Shown: piece after piece, positions 56,035 through 64,000 of the stretch | Layout: each line of letters starts with the position of its first letter | How positions within the stretch are numbered: position 1 is the stretch's first letter | Origin: Thermanaerothrix daxensis | GTDB taxonomy: Bacteria > Chloroflexota > Anaerolineae > Anaerolineales > Anaerolineaceae | DNA: 64,000 nucleotides | Assembly: GCF_001306145.1 (NCBI RefSeq) | Contig: NZ_LGKO01000002.1 | Span: forward strand, 1,178,001 to 1,242,000 | Direction of reading: 5' to 3' | Position numbers and translations under genes: made by a program | The notes under the pieces: generated by a model | What the model saw: the letters and a program-made list of their open reading frames with translations, nothing else | Told to the model about the DNA's origin: nothing | Database searches by the model: none

Positions 56035-57921
56035 CTACGTGGTTTTGGCTTGTAAGGCGTGCAAAAGGATTTCTTCCGTGCGCTTGACCATATCACCGGG
56101 GTTGGCATGAAGTCCTTCGAGTAACAGGGCGTTCTCATAGATTTGCTCAATCCCCAGACGCAGAAGGGGATCGTTATCGGGCAAATTGTACAGGCTACGA
56201 ATTAGTGGGTGGTGAGGATTGATTTCCAGCACTAATTTGGGAAGCGAGTAATCAGACTGAAGTAAGCGGTAGACACGCTGTATCTCTTGAGAAGGACTGC
56301 CCTGCTGTAAGGCGAGACGGGCGGGAGATTCGCTCAGGCGTTGGGTTATACGTACATCGGCAACTTTTTCGCCAAGGACGGATTTGAAACGATTAATTAG
56401 CCGAGTTTGTTCCTCCACGGAGAGTAGTGACTCACTCAGGTCTTGCCCTTCTGAAGGGGATTCGGGAGGTGGAAGCTCCTCTGAGGCTGCATTGACCAGT
56501 TCAATGTTTTGATATTTCTTGAGGCGAAGCATCATAAAAGGATCCAGCGGATCGGTCATCAAAAGCACGTCATAGCGATGACGGCGGAAAATCTCGAGAT
56601 GCGGGCTGTTCAGAGCGCTGCCTAACGAGTCGCTAAGTAGGTAGTAAATCTTATCTTGACGAGCCGGCATAGTGAGGAGGTAATCTTCGAGGGAGAGCCA
56701 TTGGTCAGGCTTGAAAAGGGTGGGAAAACGCAACAAAGGAGCGAGCAATTCCCCGTATTCTTCATCGGTGGCAATTCCTTCCCGGATGAAACGTCCAAAG
56801 CGTTGCCAGAAGGTGGTATACTCGTCGGGTTTTTCCTTTGCCCAATTTTTCAGGGCTTCGATAAGTCGGTTGGTGATTACCCGTTTTAACTGGGCCAAAA
56901 CTCGTGAGGCTTGTACAGACTCTCGGGAGACATTTAGAGGAAGATCTTCGGAATCTACAACCCCATCTATAAAACGGAAAAAGGACGGGAGCAAATCACG
57001 ATTGTATTCTTGAATGAGGACCTTGCGCGCATATAATTTCAGACCTTCCTCGTTGCGTGCGCTGAGGGGACCGCGTTCGGGTGAAGCCGGAATAAAGAGG
57101 AGGGCAAAAACTTGCACTGGAGCATCTATGACCAAATGCAGATGAAAGAGGGGAGGCTGGAAATCGAGAGTTAGTTGTTTGTAAAAAGCCTCATAGTCCT
57201 CATCTTTGACTTGTTGGGGAGGTTGGCGCCAGAGAGCACTTTGCCGATTAACCGGTTGCTTATCCTGGCCCAGATAGATCGGGTAGGGGATATATTCCGA
57301 ATGTTTTTTGATGATTTGGCGTAAGCGTGTCTCCTGAGTGTATTCACTGGCGTCTTCTTTGAGATATAGAATTACCTCGGTGCCGCGGTTGACTTTTTCA
57401 CAGGGTCCAATATTGAAAGTTTCACGACCTGTTGAAATCCACCGGGCTGGGCTAGCTTGAGGTTTATAAGAGCGAGAGATGACTTCAATTCGCTCTGCTA
57501 CCATAAAAGCCGAATAGAAACCCACCCCAAATTGCCCTATGATGTCATTAGGGTTAGCGTTATTCTCTTTGAGCGCCTGAATGAAAGCACGTGCTCCTGA
57601 ATGGGCGATTGTCCCCAGGTTTTCGATCATTTCGTCTGCCGTCATGCCGATGCCCGTATCAATGATCCGCAAGGCACGCTTATCTGGCTCGGGGACGATG
57701 GTAATTGCCAGTTCTGCGTCCGGATCTAGAACATCCCGCTCAGTCAGAAGAATAAAATGCATGCGTGTAAGCGCATCGGACGCATTTGAGATCAATTCGC
57801 GGAGGAAGACATCGCGCTCAGTGTAAAGGGAATGGATCAAAATATCGAGCAGTTGCTGGGTCTCAGCTTTGAAGTTTAGTGTCTGAAATTCATGAGCAGG
57901 GTCAAATGCTGATTCGACCAT
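56035..57921 (-). CDS. htpG: Molecular chaperone HtpG (Hsp90)
   Basis: Cytosolic ATP-dependent chaperone, 628 residues. The GHKL ATPase domain has LRELISNASDAL (catalytic Glu and Mg Asn), IIDTGIGM, GTIAHSGARAF and GQFGVGFYSAFMVAE. The middle and C-terminal dimerisation domains are present at usual bacterial length (no charged linker). GGAGGTG precedes the ATG. No unusual features. Confidence 0.96.
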   Translation of the reverse strand: MVESAFDPAHEFQTLNFKAETQQLLDILIHSLYTERDVFLRELISNASDALTRMHFILLTERDVLDPDAELAITIVPEPDKRALRIIDTGIGMTADEMIENLGTIAHSGARAFIQALKENNANPNDIIGQFGVGFYSAFMVAERIEVISRSYKPQASPARWISTGRETFNIGPCEKVNRGTEVILYLKEDASEYTQETRLRQIIKKHSEYIPYPIYLGQDKQPVNRQSALWRQPPQQVKDEDYEAFYKQLTLDFQPPLFHLHLVIDAPVQVFALLFIPASPERGPLSARNEEGLKLYARKVLIQEYNRDLLPSFFRFIDGVVDSEDLPLNVSRESVQASRVLAQLKRVITNRLIEALKNWAKEKPDEYTTFWQRFGRFIREGIATDEEYGELLAPLLRFPTLFKPDQWLSLEDYLLTMPARQDKIYYLLSDSLGSALNSPHLEIFRRHRYDVLLMTDPLDPFMMLRLKKYQNIELVNAASEELPPPESPSEGQDLSESLLSVEEQTRLINRFKSVLGEKVADVRITQRLSESPARLALQQGSPSQEIQRVYRLLQSDYSLPKLVLEINPHHPLIRSLYNLPDNDPLLRLGIEQIYENALLLEGLHANPGDMVKRTEEILLHALQAKTT

Positions 57922-58006
57922 TGTTGCACCTCCGAATAGTGATGACTCGGTGTGAACAACGGTTTAATCTGCCATAAATTTCCACATTTACTCGCAACAC
58001 ATGGCG

Positions 58007-59041
58007 TTAGCCAGTTTGGCTAGCCAGGGCATAACGTTGGCGAACTGCAGGGATAAGGTACTCTGAGAAGGCGCGTTCAAGATCATAATCAGGTTGCCAA
58101 CCCCAATCCTGGCGGGCTGCCGAATCATCTACATCCTCAGGCCAGGAATCCACAATTTTCTGCCGGTGGGGGTGAGGCTCAAAGGTGATTTCTGCGTCAG
58201 GGAACGCTCTCTTAACAATTTGATAAAACTCTTCCGCGCTGATGCTGAAACTGGTGACATTGTAAACCAGTTGACTAAGAGCGTTACGAGGAGCCGACTC
58301 TAACATTAACAAGGCTTTAATTGCATCGGGCATTGTCATAAAGGGCAGGCGTGTGTCGGGTCTTACAAAGCATTTATACGGCAGACCTTGTGCGGCACGA
58401 TGTAACATTTCAGGGCCATAATCGCTGGTTCCGCCCGTGGGGACTGTGACAGCGCTGATCAGGCCGGGGAATCGAATGCTGCGAAAATCCACACTACTTT
58501 GTCCAAAATCTGCAGCCAGTTGCCGATAAAAGCGCGCATAATAACGCCCTAGATGCTCGCAGTACAGTTTATTGCATCCGTACATGGTGGTGGGCTCGAG
58601 CCAGTTATACTCCTTCACCCTACCTGCACAGCGTTTGGTCTCCAAGTCAGGTAGGCCGTACACAGCAATGGAACTGGGATAGAGAAACTTTACCGGCTTG
58701 CCCTGCCATTGAGATTGCTCAACAGCCAATCGCAACAGATTGAGTGTGCCTTCAACATTGACACGATGAGCAGCTTCAGGATTATATTCGGCTTTTGTGG
58801 AAAGAATGGATGCCAGATGGTAGATGGTGCGGATCTCGAATTCTGCCACCAGGCGTCCCAGGAGCATTGTGTCAAGGATATCTCCCTGAATGGCGCGAAG
58901 GCAGTAGGGCTTTAGATGTTCGTCCAGTGGTTGGACGTCCAGAGCAATGATGTCATAAGAACCTTGCTGGCCAAGGTGTTGGATCAAACCATGTCCCATT
59001 TCACCATTTGCTCCGGTGATCAACACCACTTCTTTGCGCAT
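58007..59041 (-). CDS. NAD-dependent epimerase/dehydratase family protein (extended SDR)
   Basis: 344 residues from the ATG at 59041 (AGGAG 10 nt upstream). Rossmann loop LITGANGEMGHGL; catalytic SSIAVYG and YGCNKLYCEHLGRYY (Y-x3-K). The first third and the DYGPEMLHRAAQ region resemble SDR-type L-threonine 3-dehydrogenases and UDP-sugar epimerases. Which substrate is used is unclear; threonine dehydrogenase-like is my first guess. Confidence 0.85.
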   Translation of the reverse strand: MRKEVVLITGANGEMGHGLIQHLGQQGSYDIIALDVQPLDEHLKPYCLRAIQGDILDTMLLGRLVAEFEIRTIYHLASILSTKAEYNPEAAHRVNVEGTLNLLRLAVEQSQWQGKPVKFLYPSSIAVYGLPDLETKRCAGRVKEYNWLEPTTMYGCNKLYCEHLGRYYARFYRQLAADFGQSSVDFRSIRFPGLISAVTVPTGGTSDYGPEMLHRAAQGLPYKCFVRPDTRLPFMTMPDAIKALLMLESAPRNALSQLVYNVTSFSISAEEFYQIVKRAFPDAEITFEPHPHRQKIVDSWPEDVDDSAARQDWGWQPDYDLERAFSEYLIPAVRQRYALASQTG

Positions 59042-59177
59042 AGAAGGTTTTCTCCTGTTGGGGTTTTGATTAGACAATTATCAAGTGCCGTAGCATTACT
59101 ATTGTAGTCGTATTTGTTACTTGCGTCATTCGTCAGATTTCTTGACTTTAATTGATGATTGACACATTTTCAACAAG

Positions 59178-59210
59178 AAACCAGTTGTCAGATACTCCGA
59201 CAACTGGTTT
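59178..59210. terminator. Terminator hairpin upstream of the SDR gene and downstream of secF
   Basis: Perfect 12-bp stem AAACCAGTTGTC / GACAACTGGTTT with a 9-nt loop in the 59042-59235 gap; on the minus strand it follows secF and is trailed by TTGTTG. Confidence 0.7.
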
Positions 59211-59235
59211 CGACAACGACTAAGCCTCACTCTGC

Positions 59236-60171
59236 TCAGGCAGTAGCCTGACGCCTAAACCAAGTTTTCCACTCCTGATTTTCCCAAACGACAAGGATGG
59301 GAGCGGCAACGAATATGGAGGAGTAAGTACCGCTAAACAGACCCACCAGCAAAATGACTGCGAATTCTCGCAGTGTTACGCCGCCAAACAGTGCCAGGGC
59401 AAGCAACATGAACTCCACTGTCATCAATTGGGTATTGATGGAGCGTTGAAGGGTCTGGACGATGGAATGATTGGCTAGTTTCTCAAAGGGCAATTTCCGA
59501 TAGATGGTGCTGTTTTCGCGAATGCGGTCAAATACCACAATTTTGTCCTGGGTGGAGAAACCCACAACGGTCAGCAGGGCGGTTAGAAAGAGAGAATCCA
59601 TTTGCCAGCCAAAAAAGATGCTGCCAATACCGACCAGGCTGAACACCACCAAGATGTCGTGGATCATGGCGATGATGGCGCATACCCCGTAGCGAAATGC
59701 ATGAGGGATACCACGGAATGCATAAGTGATGTACAAGACTACTGCCAACGCAGCCACTGCCACAGCAAGAGCGGCCCGTTCTGTAACCTGTTGCGCAATC
59801 ACTGGTCCGACGCTATCGAAGCGATTTACGACAATATCGGGTGCATTAAAGCGCTCCCGCATGGTTTCAACAATTTTGATTTTGGTCTCGTCATCAATAA
59901 AGGGAGAGCGGATAACCAGCAAGTCGCGTTGACCGTTCGCGCTGATGGCGGTTTGTACCTGAACTTCTTTGAAGCCCAACTCGGTGTATAGGTTGACCAC
60001 CGATTCGGTATTGGGAAGGTTTCCGCTTGGGAAGCGTAATTCCAGAATTGAACCGCCTTTGAAATCAATAGCCAGAGGAAGACCGTTGATTGCCAAAATC
60101 AGCAGTCCTGGGACTATGACCAGGAGTGAGATGGCGAAGAAGATGTAGCGTTTTCCTAGGATGTCTAACAT
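59236..60171 (-). CDS. secF: Protein translocase subunit SecF
   Basis: Accessory Sec subunit with SecD, uses the proton gradient to complete export. 311 residues, six helices, with the family block DFKGGSILELRF in the first periplasmic region and the transmembrane FSTQDKIVVFDRIREN (conserved Asp-Arg). AGGAG precedes the ATG. 12 nt after secD. Confidence 0.96.
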   Translation of the reverse strand: MLDILGKRYIFFAISLLVIVPGLLILAINGLPLAIDFKGGSILELRFPSGNLPNTESVVNLYTELGFKEVQVQTAISANGQRDLLVIRSPFIDDETKIKIVETMRERFNAPDIVVNRFDSVGPVIAQQVTERAALAVAVAALAVVLYITYAFRGIPHAFRYGVCAIIAMIHDILVVFSLVGIGSIFFGWQMDSLFLTALLTVVGFSTQDKIVVFDRIRENSTIYRKLPFEKLANHSIVQTLQRSINTQLMTVEFMLLALALFGGVTLREFAVILLVGLFSGTYSSIFVAAPILVVWENQEWKTWFRRQATA

Positions 60172-60183
60172 GGGTGCTCCTTC

Positions 60184-61596
60184 TTAGAGACCGAACCATC
60201 CGGGTTTTTTGTCTGCGTCTTTGAAGAGATCAAACACAGCTGTTTCGAGAAATGCACGGGTGACGACCAGGGCTGTGAAGAGGCTGACCATTACACCTAA
60301 TGCCAGGGTTAGGGCGAAACCCTTGACAAAACTAGCCCCAAACGTGGACCCAAACCAGAATAGAATGGCACTAGTGATGAGGGCAGATATGTTGGAATCG
60401 CGGATAGAAGACCACGCACGTTTCCAACCCAGGTCAAGAGCTTGGCGTAAGTTGCGGCCGTTACGGAGTTCTTCTTTGAGGCGCTCAAAGATAAGAATAT
60501 TGGCATCAAGAGCGCTCCCGGTGCTAAGCAGGAAACCGGCGATACCGGGTAGGGTGAGGGTCACGGGAATGGTTTTGAAGATTGCAAATGTGATTGCAGC
60601 GTAGGTAAGGAGAGCCATATTGGCAACCACGCCGGGCAACCGGTAGTAAATTCCCATGAAAAGCATAACAATGATGAAGCCAATTACACCTGCTAGCAGG
60701 CTTTTTTGCAGGGAGTCCTGTCCCAGGGTTGGTCCGACAACACGAATCTGCTCGATATTGAGGGGAATAGGCAGCGCACCGTAGCGGAGTTGTACGGCTA
60801 AGGCATTGGCACTTTCGCTGGTGAAATTACCCTCAATTTGTGCACGTCCCTCGGTAATAGGTTCCCGGATCACTGGGGAGGAAATTACACGTTTGTCCAG
60901 GACAATGCCCAGGTATTTGCCGACGTTCTGAGTTGTCCATTCTTTGAAAATACGAGCTCCTTCGTCGGTAAATTCAATGTCCACCACATAGCGTCCAAGG
61001 GTATCGCGGCTGACTCCTACCGATTTCAGATCGCGACCCGTGAGCACGGTATGGTAGCGGATTGGTGCAGGGGTTGGTGAGGCTTCTGGGGTTGCCTCTG
61101 GTGTAGATGTTTCTGTAGAAGTTGCGGTTGGGGTGCTCTCAGGATTAGGGCTTTCAGGAGTGGAACTCTCGGTTATGCCGAAATCGGTCTCAATGACGGT
61201 GCCTTCTGGAAAAGGGGTGTCTCCAAAATCCACAAATTCTAACTGTCCCACCTGGCGGATCTTGTTGATAACATCTTCCGCGTTTGTGGCACCTGGAAAC
61301 TCACCCACAATAATACGCTCACCAGCAGTCTGAAAAACCACTTCGCTTACCCCCAAAGCGTTACTGCGGTTTTCCAGGATGATCGCTGCATCTTGGAGGT
61401 TCTGCTGGGTCACTGAAACCTCGGGAGGAACACTCAAAATGACCTGCATGCCACCGCGGAGGTCAAGCCCCAAGACGGTTTCAAAGCGTTTTTCGAAATT
61501 GCCAATTTTTATGCCGGGGTTTTGGGGAAGATCAATCCAGATTGCGGCGATGAGGAGAATAGCGATGAGGATTAGATTGACATGACGTTGTTCCAT
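60184..61596 (-). CDS. secD: Protein translocase subunit SecD
   Basis: 470 residues from the ATG at 61596 (GGAGG 9 nt upstream; two earlier in-frame starts precede that box). LGLDLRGGMQVIL marks the first periplasmic domain; LSTGSALDANILIFERLKEELR is the conserved transmembrane motif. A 40-residue low-complexity segment rich in Ser, Thr, Pro and Glu interrupts the P1 domain before RYHTVLTGRDL; it is not in E. coli SecD and is probably an unstructured extracytoplasmic linker. Confidence 0.96.
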   Translation of the reverse strand: MEQRHVNLILIAILLIAAIWIDLPQNPGIKIGNFEKRFETVLGLDLRGGMQVILSVPPEVSVTQQNLQDAAIILENRSNALGVSEVVFQTAGERIIVGEFPGATNAEDVINKIRQVGQLEFVDFGDTPFPEGTVIETDFGITESSTPESPNPESTPTATSTETSTPEATPEASPTPAPIRYHTVLTGRDLKSVGVSRDTLGRYVVDIEFTDEGARIFKEWTTQNVGKYLGIVLDKRVISSPVIREPITEGRAQIEGNFTSESANALAVQLRYGALPIPLNIEQIRVVGPTLGQDSLQKSLLAGVIGFIIVMLFMGIYYRLPGVVANMALLTYAAITFAIFKTIPVTLTLPGIAGFLLSTGSALDANILIFERLKEELRNGRNLRQALDLGWKRAWSSIRDSNISALITSAILFWFGSTFGASFVKGFALTLALGVMVSLFTALVVTRAFLETAVFDLFKDADKKPGWFGL

Positions 61597-61763
61597 GCGC
61601 ATTGGCCTCCGATTTACGACAATTGCCAGCACGGGTGCTGGTGCACGCACGGATTATACTCCGGTTGGATTGGAAGGGGTAGGTGTGGGGTGAGCAGGGT
61701 ATGGGTGGGTATTACAATTGCCTCTGGTCAGAAGAAAAAATTGCGCATACAATTCAACCGCCT

Positions 61764-62708
61764 ATGATGGAACCGGGCTTACCTAGAAAGACTTCCACAA
61801 AATATTTTTCACCCTGGCGGTTGTTGGGAACGTTGTTGGGTCTGGGGCTAACCCTTTATCTGTTGTATTCCTACGGTGTGGATGAATTCTTTCAAACCCT
61901 TCGAGCAGTTCCTTGGGGCGTTTTGGGGCTGGCTTTAGGACTTACTCTACTTTCGCGGTTTATGGTGACTCTTCGGTGGTTGGCTCTTCTTCGCTCTGCG
62001 GGTGTTGGGATGGATTTGAAACGGGCATTGCGGCTTGTTTTCATGGGTTTATTTGCTTCTAATTTTTTACCCACTACCGTGGGGGGAGATGCAGTACGGT
62101 TAGTAGGTGTGCTCCAGCATGAGATGAGTGCCAGTACGGGGGTGGCTTCTTTGGTCATGGACCGAGTTATTGGTTCGATTGGAATGGCCACACTATTACC
62201 TTGGGGCATCCCAATGATATGGACTGGGATGGGGCATTTATTCTCATGGCAATGGATGGGGGTCGGGGTGGTTACTTATCTCTCGCAGATATTGCGGCGC
62301 GGTTTCCAATTCTTAAGGGGGGTCTTAGAGACCGTTAGAATCTGGTTGAGGCATCCTCAAGGGATTGCTATGGCTCTTTTAGCAACCTATGGTCATATGG
62401 GGTGCACTTTTTTGGCAGCGTGGATGCTTCTAAGTAGCATGGGACAGTCAATTTCATTGCTTGAGGTAGGCGCCTTGTGGAGCCTGGCCTATTTTATAAC
62501 GTTAATCCCTATCTCTATTAACGGCTTGGGTTTACAGGAGCTTTCAATCACCTACTTGTACACTCATTTTGGGGGGGTGGAACCCCAAGCGGGTCTGGTT
62601 TTGGCAACTTTAATGCGGTTGCTATATATGGTGGCCAGTCTGCCGGGGGCTTTTTTCCTGCCGGAATTAACAGAGGGGTTCAAGCCCCGAAAGGGTGAGA
62701 GGGATTAA
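61764..62708 (+). CDS. UPF0104/lysylphosphatidylglycerol-synthase-type membrane protein
   Basis: About 314 residues, with eight or more hydrophobic helices and the family landmarks LLSRFMVTLRWLALLRSAG, the FMGLFASNFLPTTVGGDAVRLV block and ISINGLGLQELSI. It belongs to the flippase-like UPF0104/MprF N-terminal family, whose members may move lipid-linked substrates. The start is uncertain (two ATG at 61764 and 61767, no clear ribosome-binding site; the frame opens at 61683). Divergent from secD; its stop overlaps the HD-GYP stop by 4 nt. Confidence 0.85.
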   Translation: MMEPGLPRKTSTKYFSPWRLLGTLLGLGLTLYLLYSYGVDEFFQTLRAVPWGVLGLALGLTLLSRFMVTLRWLALLRSAGVGMDLKRALRLVFMGLFASNFLPTTVGGDAVRLVGVLQHEMSASTGVASLVMDRVIGSIGMATLLPWGIPMIWTGMGHLFSWQWMGVGVVTYLSQILRRGFQFLRGVLETVRIWLRHPQGIAMALLATYGHMGCTFLAAWMLLSSMGQSISLLEVGALWSLAYFITLIPISINGLGLQELSITYLYTHFGGVEPQAGLVLATLMRLLYMVASLPGAFFLPELTEGFKPRKGERD

Positions 62709-64000
62709 ATATCCTCCTCTTCCAGACTATCAAGCAACTGCAGGAAATGTTCAACTACCTGAGGGTCAAAGTGGCTACCCGATTCTTCTCGCAAGTAAGC
62801 GCGCACCTTTTCCTCCGGCCAGGCAGCCCGGTAAGGGCGGTCATGGCGTAGAGCATCCCAAACATCCACAATCGCGAAAATGCGTGCAGAAAGAGGAATC
62901 TCTTCGCCTTTAAGACCAAAGGGATATCCCGTTCCGTCCCAACGCTCATGGTGGTAGGTGGGGATGGCAAGAGCGGGGCGCAGAAAAGCGATTGATTCGA
63001 GCATCTGGCGAGCAAACAGGGGATGTAAGCGCATAATTGCCGCTTCTTCTTCGCTAAGCGAACCCGTCTTGCGAAGAATGTGATCAGGGATTGCCATTTT
63101 TCCAATGTCATGGAGAATGGCACCTCGGCGGATATGCACCAAATCTTCCCCTGAAATTCCCATGGCCTGGGCGAGACGCACCGTCATCTCCGTAACTCGT
63201 CGGGTATGATTCTCGGTGCTTGAATCGCGCATTTCAAGGGCTAGAGACCAACCCAAAATCGTTTCGTCGTAGGCTTGAACGAGTTCTGCGTTTGTTCGTT
63301 TTAAGTCTTCAATTAAGCGGGCATTATCAATTGCAATTGCGGTGGTAGACACTAGTGACTCGAGGAACTCTTTCTGCTCGCTGCTGAGGGATAAGGGTTT
63401 ACGGTGGAATAATTCAAGAACTCCATGCAGGCGGCTGCGAGAAATGAGCGGAAGCCCATAATAGGCAACAAAACCTTCCTCCTCAAGAGGGATTGAATGA
63501 TGAATGGGAGTTTCACTATTTCGTAGATCAGGAATGAAGAGCGGAGTACCCCTCTTAGCAACCATTCCTGGCAAGGAATATTCCAACTGAAGGGGTGTGG
63601 TGCGAATGTTGAGCCCACGAAAGCCGTAACCCCCACCATAGCTCAGCCGACCGCTTTGTTCATGATATAACCAGATATCAACAGCGTCCAGATTGAGTCG
63701 GTGAATGACCTGGTCTAATAAGATATTCAGGGTAAAGCGCAGATCGAGGTTAGCATTGATGGCGGTTTCAATGGTGCGGAGAGCGCTCATCTGGTTAAGG
63801 CGCTTTTCTGTCTGTTCAGCCAGAATGACCCGCCTGAGCGTTACAGCGGTGATATCTGCTATGGCATTGACTAAACGAACCTCATTGAGGGAAAACGAAC
63901 GACTCCGTGCAACTGCGAGTGCTCCAAGTGTTTGTTCATGATCAATTAGAGGAATTGCAAGGAGGGATTGAACCGTTTGAGGAAGTGCCAGATCGGGGTC
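62705..64000 (-). CDS. GAF-GAF-HD-GYP protein, c-di-GMP phosphodiesterase-like (partial, N-terminus outside window)
   Basis: The frame is open from the window edge to the stop at 62705, at least 431 residues. The C-terminal half of one GAF domain (LLAIPLIDHEQTLGALAVAR ... LVNAIADITAVTL) is followed by a coiled linker, a second GAF domain (LNLDAVDIWLYHEQSG to VSTTAIAIDNARLIEDL) and an HD-GYP domain: the first His-Asp pair in LHDIGKMAIPDHIL, then HHERWDGTGYP with the GYP element, then SARIFAIVDVWDAL. HD-GYP domains hydrolyse c-di-GMP; the GAF pair probably senses a small ligand. The ATG inside the frame at 63790 is not the start. Confidence 0.92.
   Translation of the reverse strand, partial: DPDLALPQTVQSLLAIPLIDHEQTLGALAVARSRSFSLNEVRLVNAIADITAVTLRRVILAEQTEKRLNQMSALRTIETAINANLDLRFTLNILLDQVIHRLNLDAVDIWLYHEQSGRLSYGGGYGFRGLNIRTTPLQLEYSLPGMVAKRGTPLFIPDLRNSETPIHHSIPLEEEGFVAYYGLPLISRSRLHGVLELFHRKPLSLSSEQKEFLESLVSTTAIAIDNARLIEDLKRTNAELVQAYDETILGWSLALEMRDSSTENHTRRVTEMTVRLAQAMGISGEDLVHIRRGAILHDIGKMAIPDHILRKTGSLSEEEAAIMRLHPLFARQMLESIAFLRPALAIPTYHHERWDGTGYPFGLKGEEIPLSARIFAIVDVWDALRHDRPYRAAWPEEKVRAYLREESGSHFDPQVVEHFLQLLDSLEEEDI

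Noticed and set aside
62705-63790. HD-GYP gene starting at the ATG at 63790
   Set aside because: The reading frame continues upstream to the window edge with a recognisable GAF segment, so the gene is partial.

Overview
The window reads as chromosomal DNA of a member of the Chloroflexota, most likely class Anaerolineae. The pointers are a TIGR03663-type membrane glycosyltransferase fused to NHL repeats, an NBR1-Ig-like lipoprotein, Pro/Thr/Ser-rich linkers (for example inside SecD), ADP-forming acyl-CoA synthetase, H+-pyrophosphatase, and tRNA/tmRNA genes without an encoded CCA. This is inference from gene content; there is no rRNA in the window. Genes lie densely on both strands. Most convergent pairs are separated by hairpin terminators. 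There is no prophage, integron or CRISPR array; the only mobile DNA is a decayed IS4-family transposase at about 14.1-15.0 kb.

Layout. 1-4 kb: MacB/LolCDE-like ABC transporter (permease cut by the window edge) and a CorA-type transporter. 4-6.3 kb: PfkB (adenosine-kinase-like) plus adenosylhomocysteinase, a SAM-cycle salvage pair. 6.3-16.4 kb: NBR1-like lipoprotein, recA with an SOS-type operator, tRNA-Pro(CGG), acetyltransferase/phosphatase pair, glycosyltransferase-NHL giant, surE, IS4 remnant, holin-like protein, tandem GNAT. 16.5-20.8 kb: clpC and glutamine synthetase. The glnA leader carries what I read as a glmS-type self-cleaving ribozyme. 20.8-26.3 kb: a five-gene operon of a zinc-ribbon membrane protein, a DUF2207-like membrane protein ending in a Cys-Ala repeat tail, a radical SAM/SPASM enzyme, a radical SAM paralogue that has lost its Fe-S cysteines, and a SAM methyltransferase. 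26.4-34.2 kb: ligA, rRNA methyltransferase, tmRNA, FAH-family hydrolase, H+-PPase, RluA. 34.2-42.8 kb: monooxygenase/Fe-ADH pair, DegV, pyruvate kinase, an AbrB-radical SAM fusion, argF-rocD, EamA transporter. 42.8-49.6 kb: operon of CinA, an amidohydrolase-CYTH fusion, glycogen synthase and 4-alpha-glucanotransferase. 49.7-64 kb: YraN-MiaA-acyl-CoA ligase, ADP-forming CoA ligase, hydroxyacid dehydrogenase, HtpG, SDR epimerase, SecF-SecD, UPF0104 membrane protein, and a GAF-GAF-HD-GYP protein cut by the right edge.

Two observations stand out. First, the glnA leader contains the conserved core words and helices of the glucosamine-6-phosphate-sensing glmS ribozyme, but the gene downstream is glutamine synthetase, not glmS. 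GlcN6P is a classical feedback inhibitor of bacterial glutamine synthetase, so this would be an RNA-level version of the same feedback. Second, the radical SAM operon at 20.8-26.3 kb looks like a post-translational modification system whose probable substrate is the cytosolic (Cys-Ala)n tail of its own membrane protein, with a cysteine-less pseudoenzyme as partner.
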